From assembly GCA_019916065.1 (NCBI GenBank), contig CM034240.1:18399894-18463893 (forward strand): a stretch of DNA of 64,000 nt, given 5' to 3'. This document shows, one piece after another, positions 26,601 through 40,000 of the stretch. Source of the DNA: Vitellaria paradoxa. Taxonomy: Eukaryota > Streptophyta > Magnoliopsida > Ericales > Sapotaceae. Position 1 is the first letter of the stretch. Every line of letters begins with the position of its first letter. The translations under genes were made by a program, and so were the position numbers. Below the pieces are notes generated by a model that worked only from the letters and a program-made list of their open reading frames with translations, was not told where the DNA came from and did no database searches.

Positions 26601-29072
26601 TTGAACCATGCAATTCAGTAAGGATTTAGATGGGCTCAGTTTGAAGCTTGATCTTGTTCAACTTTTCTTGAGAAACAATATTCTGACAACAATTACTAAA
26701 TATAACAATGGCACCTTGTCTTGAGACTTGCATTGGGTTTAGAAAATAGTAAACTTAATCTTCAATGAAATCAACCCTTGGAGTAGAAAGAGCCCATCGT
26801 ATGATTAAGTTTCAACTTCTTTCGGTTTAATCTCCGTTTGCTCAATCTCACCTTCGCCATTGACCACCTCCAAAAAATGTACTATAATAACTCCCTTGTG
26901 TAGGATCGTGGTGTAGTTTTACTCGGTGAAACTGAGATCATATTTACGAGGAATGCAATAAATGAATTCTTACCCAAACTTAGCCACTAAATATTTTAAA
27001 TTCAATTAAATTAAATCTAGTAAATTATCAAGTAATAAATTCAAGAAATTAAATCTGAAATTACTAAGATTCTGTGGAAAATAAATTTGTGTTCAATCCT
27101 AGAAATAAAAATAACTTAAGACACTAAATATTAGGCTGAAACTGCATTTCTCATAGTCCAAGTAAAAGCACAAGCGCATTGTTTTTTCAGATTCCCCCTA
27201 AACAATTTCGCTTGTCTTTTCTACCTTGTCATCTATGTGCATAGACTTGATTTCTTCGTTTTCTTGCTCAATCTATCTATATTTTTTATATAAATATGTT
27301 TGTCATTTGCTTTGTAATTTCATGATGTCTAGAGTGAGTTTATTCTTTATTGGCTCCGCCATGTGACAGATTTAAGTAATTCTTACTCCATGCATCAAAT
27401 AGGTCTTTAAATTTTTAGGCCATTGCCCATATTGCATGAAGGAATCAAACCTATTCCCTGACTCACTCACCTAAAAATTTATTCCGACTTTGTCACCCAT
27501 AAAGTCATCCATTCAAAACAGCCAACTTCAGCATGTCATTAAAAAAAAAAAAATGGTTAAAGCCATCTTTGCAGATGACTTCAGCATGGAAAAAGAAAAA
27601 TATTGTGTTCCTTTTAAAGTCATCATTCCTTGAGACAAGTTTAAAGTTATCAAGAGTGAATGATGACTTCAGCTTGGGGAAAAAAAAAAAAAAGAATCTC
27701 CCTCAGGGCCTTTAGTTGAGACTTGTTTTTTCCGAGTTGTCCCTCTCTCTCTCTCTTTCTCTCTCTTGATGCAACCAAGTTAGCTGGTGATATCAGCTAC
27801 TTTTTATTGCAAAGACCTGAGTTAACGGATATAGGGTGTAAATGGATCCGAAAATGGTCATGCTTTCTAGTGTATTATGAGATGCTTGAAATGTAAAGGT
27901 CTTGCAAAGTGAAAAAATAAATAAATAAATAAGTGAATGTTGCCAAGGGTGCTACCTAATATCATCAGCGAATGTGGTTGTGTTGACAGAGAGAGAGAAT
28001 GATAGAGAGTGGGGTGACTTGGAAAAACGAGTCCAGTTGCTAAGGGAGCTCTTTGACCTTTTTTTTTTGGGGGGGTGGGGGATAGGATAAGGTCGTCATT
28101 CGTTCTGATGACTTTGAAGTCATGAGAAATGACGTGTTTAAGAGGAACCCAATATATACATATGAGTAAATTTTGATTCTTTCATGCCTTCATTTTTGAG
28201 CATGACATGGCAGCCAAATAATATTTTAAACTGGAGAGCTTGTGGATTAACCATTATAATCGAGTAACAAATGATATTCATTCTCAAGACAGATACTCCA
28301 TCTTTGATGATTTCTTTTATACAAAAAGTTAAGGTGATAAGAAATTAGTGGGATCCGAGTAGTATCCAACTTTATAGTTTAGAAATTTAGTTGCGTAAAT
28401 TTTCTGGTTTTATGTTCTCCAGCAATGATATATAATCCCATTGATATTTTTCCCAACTTGACCTTACCATTCAAATTTACACTGTAATTTGAATTTGTAG
28501 AAGTAACGCACATGTTCTCTCCTTTTCAGGATCCGCTAAAGAATGGGGTTTTGACTGTCCAAACAATACGAAACAACATAATGGCATCTACGCTTCTGGC
28601 AACAACAGCAATCACACTCAGTTCACTGATCAGCGTTTTTGTGAGCAACACATCGAGCTCTACCAGTGCATCATCAGCAATAGTTTATGGCAATCAAACC
28701 CCTATAATGGCTTCAATCAAATACTTCGCCATCTTGTTGTGCTTCCTTGTCGCATTTCTTTGCAATGTGCAGTCTATTAGGTACTACGCCCATGTTAGCT
28801 TCTTGGCTACCTTGCCTACGTCGAAAGAGAAGAGGGAATCCATCCAGTACGTTGCAAGGAACTTGAACAGAGGAAGCGTGTTTTGGTCGCTCGGGTTGCG
28901 AGCATTTTATCTGTCGTTCCCTCTCTTCCTCTGGATATTTGGGCCCATACCCATGTTTGTGTGTTGCTGCCTAATGTCAGTCGTGCTCTATTTCTTGGAC
29001 ACAACTTCGAGCTTTACGCAGCATCTTCACCTCAACTTTATGAAAGAGGAAACAAGAACTGATGATATTTGA
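23628..29072 (+). CDS. DUF599 family membrane protein, two exons
   Basis: Exon 1 is 23628-23789 and exon 2 is 28530-29072, joined in phase 0 across a 4.7 kb intron (donor GCG|GTTAGT, acceptor TTTTCAG|GAT). The product is 234 residues, the usual size for plant DUF599 proteins, whose biochemical role is unknown. Visible features: an N-terminal hydrophobic helix (about 8-30), then the family's conserved core with GVLTVQTIRNNIMASTLLAT at about 60-79, running into a second helix (about 72-92). A Ser/Thr-rich loop (93-105) is followed by a third helix (about 116-134), the conserved SIRYYAHVSFL and NRGSVFWSLGLRAFY stretches, and one or two C-terminal helices (about 175-210). This fits a four- or five-pass membrane protein. 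The start is chosen because translation from this ATG matches the family's N-terminus. No frameshift or stop is seen. The intron holds transposon debris, including a gypsy protease relic. Confidence 0.9.
24497..24690 (+). repeat. Single LTR-like copy related to the TRIM at 8.5-8.9 kb
   Basis: The phrases 'gattgataaaaatcaagcttctcaaatcg' (24497-24525), 'ccaattagttctgagttg' and 'ttttgagttggatgg' are in the same order as the outer repeats of the TRIM-like element at 8538-8886. Only one copy is seen, so this may be a solo relic. It lies in the DUF599 intron. Confidence 0.4.
26480..26765 (-). pseudogene. Decayed Ty3/gypsy retropepsin-linker fragment
   Basis: Read on the - strand, this segment gives the plant Ty3/gypsy region between protease and reverse transcriptase: a trace of the retropepsin site followed by NIVSQEKLNKIKLQTEP, then IAWFKKGNGECLV, FSIGKNY and DEVWCDVVPMDSCHLLIG in the right order. 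There are several stops and frame changes. The active-site Asp-Ser/Thr-Gly is no longer clear. DNA down to about 25930 probably continues the same relic into the RT but is too worn to assign. The fragment sits in the DUF599 intron. Confidence 0.7.
26880..28510. other. Rest of the DUF599 intron, nothing assignable
   Basis: AT-rich DNA with microsatellite-like A, T and CT runs. At 27525-27700 there are two or three loose repeats of a 'gatgacttcagc(a/t)tggraaaaa' phrase. No coding, RNA or transposon end is supported. Confidence 0.4.
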
Positions 29073-29824
29073 TCATGGTAAGTGCTGACGAAAACCAATA
29101 ACTTTGTTACTGAAATATGTCTTTAGACATGATTGAAATTTGGTTTTATGTTGAAAGAGATCCAGGTGGTCTTCTCGACTCGTGTGTTGCCTCTTGTAAG
29201 AGTTCACCCATATCAGTATTTGCAGGTGCATCGTGCATTTGGGTGAATGTAGATAATGTATGAACTTTGCAGTGAAGAGTATTTGCAAATAATCAATACT
29301 GTCTACGGTCACTGGAAATAACATAGCAATTATTGTACAATCCCCAGTCTTGTGTTTTGGGTTGTTCTTTTAATCTCATGGTTATTGTAAATATTACCAT
29401 GATTCTCTCTTTTACTATTTGTTTGTAAATTTAGAAAAAAAAGGATGATAACTTTCTTTTTATTTGTTTATGAGTTGAAAAAAAATGAAAGGAAAAGAAA
29501 GTGTATATTATTATTTTATCATTAAATCATTTGAGGAGTTAAACAATTGTCAATTTATTTAGCCTTAAAATATGTTTGTAATTTTTTTCTTATTCTTTAT
29601 TTTATCGGCGAATATGTTATTTTGAAAGTTTCATTAATTTACTTTTCTCTTATTTCTATTTCCGTCCACTGTTGGGAGAATGAAATTTTTAAAATTTTAA
29701 CACATTTTTCTCTAAATTTTTTTTTTTATCTTTTTCTTAAAAACTCACAAACAAGTGACAGATTGTAAAATTGTTTCTTTTCTCTTTTTTTCTTTCAATT
29801 TCAATCCATCTAAAAGGACTGTTA

Positions 29825-29971
29825 GCGTTAGGAGTGACAAAATGTGAGATAAAATGAGTAAAAGTGAGATAAGTTGTGAGTTTATAATTCGTGCAGTGAG
29901 ATAAAAAATAAATAATTTTAAGAGTTTTTTTTTACAGTTTTTCAGAGTTTTTTGTCATTTCAAATGAAACC
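29825..29971 (+). mobile_element. Short MITE, family T2
   Basis: The segment carries the T2 signature 'ggagtgacaaaat...gagataaaatgag...gataagttgtgagtt...aattcgtgcagtgagataaaaaataaataa' and ends 'ttttgtcatttcaaatg'. Other members lie at 39168-39475, 47194-47303, 55771-55923 and 58187-58338. TTA is the likely left target site (29822-29824). The right edge is approximate. Confidence 0.55.
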
Positions 29972-31580
29972 ATTTGCTTTCACTAGCACAGCTGCCATTT
30001 GCTTAAGCAAGAGGAGAGGCCTAACCCTTACTCTTGCTTTGATGATCAACAACATATTTGACAAAATGTCCAAAACAGTTTCGGGAGTATTGTTTTTCAT
30101 TTCTTTTCAAAAGACAAGATAAAACTCTGAAAATAATAATTATGATTTTTCTATAAAAATACAGTAATTTCTTATCGCGACCATAATGAGAAATGAGTCA
30201 TATTGAAGCCGTTGGTTTGGACCTCGGCACACCGTATCTGAAATGAAGAGTGGTTGGCCGGGAAGAAATTTCTATCAACTAGTACGTACTAGGCACCAAG
30301 CTTATCTAAGACGAAGCCTAATCACATCATGGGAATGAAGAAATAGATCAACACTGCATCACAAGGATCAAAATTTCTCCAAAGACGCAGGAGATAAAAG
30401 GGTCTTGTTCTGAAGCTCCAAGAGGTGTTCTCAGAGGAGGGCAACGGATGCAAAGAACAGTGATAGTTGTCCAATGATTTCTGTTAAAGAGGATCACTAG
30501 GATCGGTTACATAGAAGTGAAGTTGGTCAGGCAAGAGCTTGGATTGGTTATATGAAACTGAGAGCACAGTGAGTTTGTTGGATGGTGCTTATTATAAACA
30601 GTGAAGAGCTGTCGAAGAATGATAGGAAAACAGAATGGGGTTGTTGAAGAGCCGCCGAACAATACTGACGGTTGTCAGAGATCGGATAGCATAACAGTGA
30701 AAAATTAAGAAATTTTAAAATTTTGAACTTTGATGCCAGATTGATGTGAAATCAAGAAGATAATTTAATAAAAAGGAGAAGAAATTGCCAATGAAAGAAT
30801 AATTAAGCGAAGGAAAAGAAAAGGGAAAGAAACATCAGCCCACAGAACAGGGAAAGAAACATCAGCTCACAGACTAATTTTCATTTATTTTCATGAACTT
30901 AATCTACCATAATGACTAACAGATGTAACCCTTTAAATAGAAAATATAAGAATAAATTAAAAGTGACATCTTAAGGGAGATCAAGAGACAATTCAAGTAT
31001 AATGCACTTATTTAAATAAAATAAGATAAGTATAAATTTTAAATTTATATTCAAATCATCGTCTCAGTTCATGTCATGGTTTAATCACTTTATTTAAACA
31101 TAATGTGATGTAAAACTTATAAACTAAATCAATCTATTGTCATCTCCAGATAAGGTTACTGTCCAGATAGAGATGGAAATGCCCGATAAACTAGACCATT
31201 CGAAACAACGTGCGTATAAATAAAGTTTGCAAACGATTGTTATCACCTTTCTATATTAAAAATGATCACTTTTTAGATAAAAAAACGCCATTTCTTATTA
31301 TTATTTTTTTTTTCTATCAATATTGGTCCAACAATTTTTCAGAATCTCTTAGGTTAATTAACCATGAGCTTAACCCACATCTATACCAATCACAACACTC
31401 ATTTACCATTTTCCATCCATTGTCTTGTGCATGTTCAAAACTCATACATAGCTAACACTCATTCATAACTAACAAATAGCCATTTAAATCCGCATTAAAT
31501 TCCCTGCCTCTGTTAAGTAAAGAAGAGCTTGTGTAGAGGAACCAAAGGAATATAACATCGAAAATCCGAAACCGAATAAG
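29972..31580. other. Intergenic DNA, no gene supported
   Basis: The GC-richer piece 30190-30720 has no open frame of useful length and no splice logic. At 30815-30878 a roughly 30 bp phrase around 'gggaaagaaacatcagc(c/t)cacagaa' is repeated in tandem. No transposon terminus was recognised. Confidence 0.4.
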
Positions 31581-31589
31581 AATCTATAA

Positions 31590-31917
31590 AGTGCCATTTG
31601 GTTTGCATTTTTATTTTTCGTTTTCTATTTTTTATTTTATGTATTTTATGTTTTGAAAATTTTAAAACAAGAAAACTAGAAAATGCATTTGATTTGATAT
31701 TTTTTATTTTTTGTATTTTGAAATTTTCCTTATTTTAAATTAAAAACGTTCAAAACGATTTTTTATCATTTTGTATTTTATATATAAACTCATTTTCTAT
31801 TTTTCAAAACAGATTTTGAAAATACTAGTGATCAAATATATTTTAAACTATTTTTTTTATTTTTTTTAAATTACATAATAAAAAAATAAACTCATACTAG
31901 ATATATTAAATGGCGCC
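31590..31917. mobile_element. MITE, family T3 ('catttggtttg' type)
   Basis: The segment runs from 'gtgccatttggtttgcattttta' to 'attaaatggcgcc'. Its A/T-rich arms could fold back on each other, with a conserved middle 'tatataaactcattttctatttttcaaaacagattttgaaaata'-like region shared with copies at about 39640-39965 and 53233-53590. No coding is present. Confidence 0.5.
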
Positions 31918-32136
31918 TGAACTTCCTTTCCTTCTCAATATAACTAAAGTTTTAGCTTCCAGCCTCTAACCCACAAACCACCTTCGAATTAACTCTCAAT
32001 TGATCTTAATAAGCTAGTTCACCTTCTCTATCTGCATATAAGAAGGGTCACCTATATTTATAGTACACACACAATTCTATATATACACGTGTATGATATA
32101 CTTATATAATTAAAAATATAATAGTGTCTGTTATAA

Positions 32137-32320
32137 ACGGTCGTTAAAAGTTCTATATCAGTATTCATAATTACTTAAAAAGTTATCTTATTGACACTAA
32201 AAGTCTTACTCAAACAGTGTTGTCTACGTATTCGTAGACACTAATTGTTATTAGCGACTGCTTCTTGAATATTAACAACCACAATTGATGGGCGCTAAAA
32301 ATGCAAATTTTTAGTAGCGG
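32137..32320 (+). mobile_element. CACTA transposon terminal fragment A
   Basis: The end 'gcaaatttttagtagcg' is the reverse complement of a slightly mutated CACTACTAAAA terminus. The subterminal part 'gtctacgtattcgtagacac...ttattagcgactgcttcttgaat' matches fragment B at 33430-33544. No transposase is nearby. Confidence 0.5.
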
Positions 32321-33429
32321 CCGGACAAGCCCATTTCATGGGGCATCATCAACCAGCCCGGTTGTATTTTGTGCGGCAAGGAAAATGATGCCCCCTAAAC
32401 CATCTGTTCTTCCAGTGCACCTTCTCGAGGGAGCTGTGGACGGGTTGAGGGTAGGTCCGGTGCACCGAAGACTGTCGGATCACCTGTACGAACCGTCGGA
32501 TCACCCAACAATGCATTGTACGGTAAACCGTACAGGTGATCCGATGGTCCACGGTGCACCAAACGGTCCGATGCACAGGATCTACCCCCTTCCCACTAGG
32601 ACCCCATTTGCAGACTTTGATCCATCTCCAAGCCTTCTCAATGTACACTCAACTTAATTCATTGGGCTGACTTGAATGGTTAATTTAATTTATTATACCG
32701 TTTGATAGGGATGGTTTAGTAAAAATAACCTAACAAGACTTTACCGGATTATTTAGTTCGTGATTCAACAGATACCGAACATGGGTTGACTTAATTACCA
32801 ACAAAAAAAAAAAAAAAAAAAAAAAACACTTGGGTTGACTTGAATTATTAACAGTTTGATAAGGATAGCTTAAGAAAAAAAAAAAAAAAATCCAACAAGA
32901 CTTCACCAAACTACCTTGTTGACAAATATAGTATAGTATACTCGATGAAATACTGATGCATACGCCATACACATTCAAGTATAATTTAATTTTTTGAATT
33001 ACAAATAAATAAATCGGTACAAATAATTGAGAAAAGAAAAAAGAAAAAAATTATAATAATATATGTGAGCATAATACATGTTTTAAAATATATATATTTG
33101 ATAAAAAATTAGGTAGCATATACGTACTCCTAAATCTCATGGTTTAATAAAATTAAAATTAAAAAATTAGCATTTATTTATTTAAATATAAAACATGAAT
33201 ACATTCTAATTTTAATCTCACATAATTAACTTAATTATACATAATCAAAACTCTAGGGAACATGCGTTGTCCACATAAGCATTCTTAAAATATATAACTA
33301 TACTTTCTGCTTCAAACGTTCACAGAAATAGTCCAATAGATAGACAAGAATTAAATTGATTTACTAAATAAGACGTTTTGAAAATATATATAATGGATAT
33401 GATCAGTTCATAGCTTAATACCTGGTGAC

Positions 33430-33544
33430 CATCACTTAATGAATGTTAAAAGTCCTTAACGATCCAATTATTGTCGTTCACGTGTTCGCGGACGCTAATA
33501 CTATTAGCGACCGCTTTTTGAGCATTGTGCAAATTTTAGTAGTG
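33430..33544 (+). mobile_element. CACTA transposon terminal fragment B
   Basis: The segment ends 'tgtgcaaattttagtagtg', whose reverse complement CACTACTAAAATTTGCACA is a standard CACTA terminal repeat. The inner palindromic phrases 'gttcgcggacgctaa' and 'ttagcgaccgc' are typical of CACTA subterminal repeats. No matching left end was found in the window. Confidence 0.6.
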
Positions 33545-34093
33545 ACAACCAAAAATACCATTTAAAAAAGCAATCCAATCTAGTACACAATGCTCTAGCC
33601 TTATAAGGGTCTAGAGAGAGTTGAATGTATATAATGTATATAGTCTTCCCCTTATAAGAAAAAAGCTGATTCTAGGGCTCGAACTATTGACCCAGGTCGC
33701 AACAAATTGATAGTCATATTTAAATTTATGAGCAGAAGAAAATGAAGAGAGCAGTAAACACATTACATATTGGAGTATTGAAGAAAATGTGGCAAGTTCA
33801 ATCAATTCATGATTCAACGAGACAGGCAAAATACTGAAACAATCATGGTCCATTTGCAGAACCCTAACTCAGCATCAACAACGGGCTCTGAAGCATGGAA
33901 TGGCCATCATTTCAGATTCAATTTATAGACAAGAACCAAACAAACATGACCAAAAATCCAATGAAATGCCAAAAAAAAAAAAAAAAATTATATTATTTGT
34001 GCCAGGGATGAAAACTATACACACGGGAGGGAAGCAAGACAAGGCTGTTCAAATTCCGAGCTGACAGGGCAAGCATTTTTCCCAATCTCAGTA

Positions 34094-37000
34094 TTAAGAA
34101 GATGCTGCAGTTTTGCATATAGGGCAAGTATTTTTCTGGGCAAGCCACTGCTTTATGCAGTGAATATGGTAGAAGTGTCCACATTCCAGCTTCCCCATCT
34201 CATCATCTGTTTCATAGTCCTCCTGCATAGGATAACAATATTTGGGGGAAAAAAACAATGACAATAAAAATAAAAGAAGAATTTTGAGAATAGAAGACAG
34301 GATTAAAAGCTGTTGATGAACCAACCTGACAAATGCTGCACTTCCTTTCCATTTCGGTGGGGATTTGTGAAAATAAATTGTCCAAAAGATTGGTTTTCCT
34401 GAGGCAGTGGACAATCTCATCTTCTTTTAATCCAGTATTCACATGCCCAATTCTATCACCGAGCTCAAGCAATTCCTGTTTGCACCACCAAATCAAGAAC
34501 TTTGAATCGAATATGTGATGTGAGCATGGTTTTAAATAATGGTAGTGATCGGCAAAATGGTTGCAAATACAATGCAACAAATGTGGAATATAGCAGATAT
34601 AAAACAACTAAAATTTAGTGCAATGGCTGTTGTATAGCGAATTATAGCGAAATCGGAACCTTCTGAAACCGTTGCTAACAGTAATGTCTTTCATTTAAAA
34701 CCACACAAGCACAAGAAAAATTTCAAATGTTTTATAAACAAAATGAGGGCCAAAGTGTCGAATGTTGAGAAAACTGAGACCTCATATGACATGTTATCAA
34801 CATCGAGTCTCCAGTCCCTGTATCGATCGAGTCCATCAGATCTTCCTCCCATCAGCAGACTGCTTTGGAGCATCATGATCTGCAAACCAGCCAACGCTAT
34901 TTATGCGTATATAAATATATAATTTTTTAAGATTTTTGCAGAATTCACCAGCTAAATACAGAAGCTTTCCCAAATCATTTTCCTGACTATTTCTTCATTA
35001 ACATGTCAGGTCAACTTCATAAAGCAAAGCAACATCATGCAGGCTTGATACAACCCAAATAGGTACAAATTAGGCAGTTTCATTTTTGAAAAAAAATAAT
35101 AAATATTTAAAACCTAGCTTGAAATTAGAACTTTTTCGCAGGCAATTGGCTGATTCAACTAATGAACTTGTTTTCATGGATGTTATTGAATATAAAAGGT
35201 AGAATGCAAACATTACTTCTTCCACACAACAATCTTCCAATTACGGATCAATTCCTTGATTTGATCATGAATCTAGTGTATACACACACACTACCAATCC
35301 CTCAGCAGTGTTTTTGCAGAGTACTTTCCAAGTGTCAATTTAAGACCTTCAGCATTTGAATTTTAATTCTGTTTTCCAACCACAGGAAATAGGAGAGAAA
35401 ATTTTGTCTCAATGGGTTGCTTAGACTAACATGGGAATGAAACATTTTGAACATTTCAGAAAATATTTTAGTAACATTTTGAAAATAGTACAAAAATATG
35501 AAGAAATGAAGAAATGTTTAAAAGTATCAATTAAAATCATCCAAATGTATGGAATCCTGTTTGTACCCAAAATCGGCCTAAGAAAATATTTACATCATAA
35601 AAACAATCGTGGTGGCTGATTTTCTTGAAAAAATTTAATAAATAAAGGCCAAAAGCAATAGATCATTATCGGCCATCGAACCAAAAAATAATGGTCCACG
35701 GCCATGATCGAAGACTAATGTATTTTTGGCCTCTACATATGCCAATATTTAAAAAAAAACACACACACACGCGCGCGCGCGCGCGCGGTTATCTCACAAT
35801 CCAGGAAGTAACTTGGTTTGACTTCCAAAATGTTTGTCAATGGTTGGCCGATATTTAGTTCAAGCAATGGAATTTTAAAAAATATTTGGCCAATTTTACT
35901 TTTTGAGTCTGTAGGAAAAATTGACAACAAAATTCAAACCCATGACACCCACTCAAGGAAGTTATTAGGTTAGTAAGAAGTTACAAGCAGTTGACAACAC
36001 ATGAAAAGATGGTGGGAAGTTGGTAGAAGTTACAAATTAATGAAGAGTTGCACTGAGTCTATTATAAATATAAATGAAGGCAGCCAAAAGATGGGTCCTA
36101 GCACCACCACAACAAGCCCATCAATTTCCAAAGTCTTCTCTTTCAATTCTGGCCACCATGGCCATTTTAACTTTACTTGTATCTTTTAATTTATAGCAAT
36201 GAATTTTAATTTCCATGTCAATTTCAATTCCTTAATTTTTAATGCCATTTAATTGCAATCAAATTCCCGCTTTTAGGAGTAGTGTACTATAGCTTTTAGG
36301 AGTAGTGTAATAAGTTCTTGCGATAACAAGGCAATGGCAAATATCATTTCTATCCTTTTAAGTCTGTATAAATCTGACAGGCTCGTGAAAATAATTCTAA
36401 AAAACGTGAAAGATTGTGAGTAGTTTGACAACGAAATTTTTTAGCATAAACATAACCAAGTAATAAATTAATTAAACAATTAATTAGTTTGATATTTCAT
36501 GTTAAATTTTAGTGTTGTGTATTTAAATGGAAACATTAAAATTATTATTTCACTTGTATTACATTTTTGGCCTCTCAAGAAAGGAAAATGCTTCTGTTTT
36601 TTCAATTGAAATAAATGAAATTTGTTTTCCTTGCAAGCAAATTTTGCAATTGTCAATCCGCATCTCTTCAAAAATATCGCAAGTGATTAATTGAAAAAAC
36701 ACAAAATATATAAATAAATAAAACAAAGGAGATCAGATTTTAATAGTTGTCAGAATAATTGCAAGGTTACTAAAGTTTAAAAAAAAAAAAAAATTGCAAA
36801 GGGCACAATCTGAAGATTACCAATGCAATGACAAAAATTTCATTGGGAAAGAGTTACAATTGCAGGAGTAGGTCCTTGGTAGCATTAAGAATGCACGGGA
36901 AGGGATCAGTTGAAAATCTTCCCCAAAATTGCAAGGAGTCAAGACTCTTAACAAAAAAAGGGACGCAAAGGTACAAATTAAAGCAAAGAAACCACAATAG

Positions 37001-40000
37001 AAGCTGGGCACTGAGGAAAAAACTCAGAGAGTTGTCATGGAGATTTTTTCTGAAGCGAAAACAGGAGGGCAAGGAAGGAGATTGGGAAAGCATAAGCACC
37101 ATAGAGAACTGCATTCTTCCTAACCTAATACCCTGTATCCATCAAAATTTTCCAGACAGACAGGTCCTCTTCACAGGAAAGACACATAGAAGCTGAAGGT
37201 ATATCATTCTACATTGTTGAAACATTCAATTATCCAGTAAATAAATTCAAGAATTCAGGATGATCCTAAACCCAGAACAACATAGAACCAAAACAAATTT
37301 CATTCACTAATATTATAGAACTCAAGTCAAAAACCGGTTATAATATTTGCAATCACTTGCAGAAACCAACTTCCTCAGATTCCTAGTGTCCTAGGAATTA
37401 GCCATTTAATAGTAACTTTTGCTCTCTAGAGATTAGACACAAGCCATCAATCTTTAAGTGTGAACATTTCCTACTAACAAGACAATTAGGTTTTCTGTTT
37501 CCCTTCCATGGCAAGTAAAATAAGACACTAAAGTTTGTCATGATTGGCCACTTAAGTGAATGAACTGTCTTTTTTTTTTTTTTTGGGGTCTTCCCTCCAA
37601 GTCGAGCCTATTTTTCCGGAGATGGTTAACATATTTTCAATCCCAAATTGTAAACCTAACCATTATGTAGTTCACCTTTGATCTATGAAGGCTTATGGTT
37701 TAGCAACAGACATGCTTTCAATGAAATGCCATGTCTATCAACAATTCTGGACATTTGGCCAGCACTTCTTGAATGCTCAGCCGGCCACACTTAAAAGAAC
37801 ATTGCAAGAAGTCTAAAATAGCATAAAGACAACCCTTTAAATCCACCCTATAGAAAAATAAAATGAATTAAAGAAAAACTGAATATTCTACATATTGCCA
37901 TAAGAATTCTAGTCAACCATCCAATGGATACCTTCCACTATATACAAAGAATTTATACATAAAACATTTTTATAATTAATAGTCACAACAATGTCTTCAC
38001 TGAGTACAGATGCTTAATAGAGTTCCACTCTCAATATCCTCCTGGAATTGACAGCATTTAAAAAGAAATTGATCGTTATTTTCGTTGCCTTGAGCATCTG
38101 TTAATATCCTCCTTGAATTGATAACATTTAAAAAGAAATTGGTCTATATTTTCGTTGCCTTGAGCATCTAGACACCATATGAGTCATCGCCACTCCATGC
38201 TCAAAGGAAAAACATTCAATTCTGTTAGTTATGGAAGCCAGTGCAAGGATTCCTAGTTGAATGAGTGAACTACCTAACCATTATAGTGAGACTCACTTAC
38301 GCAAGTCTACAATATGCAAAATGGGTTACCTAAACAGCTGGGCTTTATAATTGTGCTAATGACTGCACCAACCCTACAGTGGTAATTCCGGAAAGTCTAC
38401 ATCAATTTCAGCACATGTTAAATTATCAAAATGCGACAAAATTTATTCAAAGCTCCCTTATGAATATTGTATTCAAAATTTATACATTGTTCGGGACCGA
38501 ACAAGGCTTTGTTTTGCTGAGTTGAGTTGAATTGAGTTGAGTTGAGTTGAGAATTATGAATTGTTAAAGTTGAGAATTATCCATAATTAACCTATTCCAA
38601 GAAGCCACGCTATATTGAATAAAAAATAAGGTTGGGACATTGGTTTGAACATGGCACAAATTGAAGATGAATTGCAATTAAGCCAATTAGTCAGATGACT
38701 GCAATAAAGAAAGATAAAATTAGAGATGATTGAAGTCTGCCTAATCAAGGATTAAAAAAAAATTATCCAATAACTGTCATGACACAACAAAAACATTATC
38801 CAATCAGCCAAGAGTCTAAAATTTTCACAGATCATATCTTACATCACATAAGCCTTCAGTAAATCCATGTGCCTAACTAAACCAAAAAATCTTTGTTGCC
38901 CACTCCTTTTGCAGTTAATTGAATTGGAGACTCAACTAAGGAAATTGATGTTGAAAAATCTATGAAATGTAAAGCTGCTAATTCAAACTCTACATCTGAA
39001 AAGTTAAAGTGAACAAACGAGAGCTTAAACCTGTTCTGTGTAATATGCAATTGCAAAAGCATGATTATCATATAAAGCAAAATAAAACACACTTAAAAGA
39101 TGTCGAGATTATGCGCTAAAATTTTGAAGATATTCAGGAACAGTAGAGATATTTTGTAGCAATTTAGGCTCTGTTTGAACTGACAAAAAATTCCGAAAAA
39201 ACGCTAAAAAACACTATAAAACTCTAAAAGTTATTCACTTTTTATCTCACTGCACGAATTATGAACTCACAACTTATCTTACTTTATGTCATTTTATCTC
39301 ACTTTTTGTCACTCTAAACACACCCTAGTAAGGGTGTGTTTAGAGTGACAAAAATTGAGATAAATTGAGAATTCGTAATACGTACAATGAAAGAAAAAAG
39401 TTGATGTGATATAAAGTTAACAGAAATTTATAAAATTTTTTGTTATTTATTTACAAACCAAACGGAGCCTAAGTATCGTATTCTAAAGAAATTAAAAGAA
39501 AATAAACCATCAATCAAGTAAACAGAAGCCTGACAATCAGGATTACACAGCATTATTTTGATAGTTGACTTTCAGTATACAAGGTAAAGAGGCATCTTAA
39601 GAGATATCCTTTTGAAAAATATTCTACCAAATAAGATGTCATTTGATTTGTTTTTGTACTTTTTGTTTTATGTTTTCTATTTTTTATTTTGAGAGCATTT
39701 GTTATTTTAAGCTTTTGAAAATAAGGAAAACAAGTACAACGCATTTGGTCAATTTTGATTTCAAAATTTGTTTTAAAAAATAAAAAATAAATTTACACAT
39801 GAAATAAAAAATGACAAAAAGTCGCTTTTAAACGTTTTCAACCCAAAATAAGAAAAATCTCAAAATAAAAAAAACAAAGCATTTTCCATTTCTTTGTTTT
39901 GAGATTTTTAAAACATAAAACACAAAAAACAGAAAATAAAAAAGTAAACCAAATATTACCTAAGTTTTCCAAATTAGCACATAAGCAAAAGCCCATGCTC

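Noticed and set aside
32301..32657. Open frames of 118 and 99 residues on opposite strands
   Set aside because: They overlap antisense in a GC-rich, inverted-phrase-rich stretch between CACTA ends, with no domain or splice partner.
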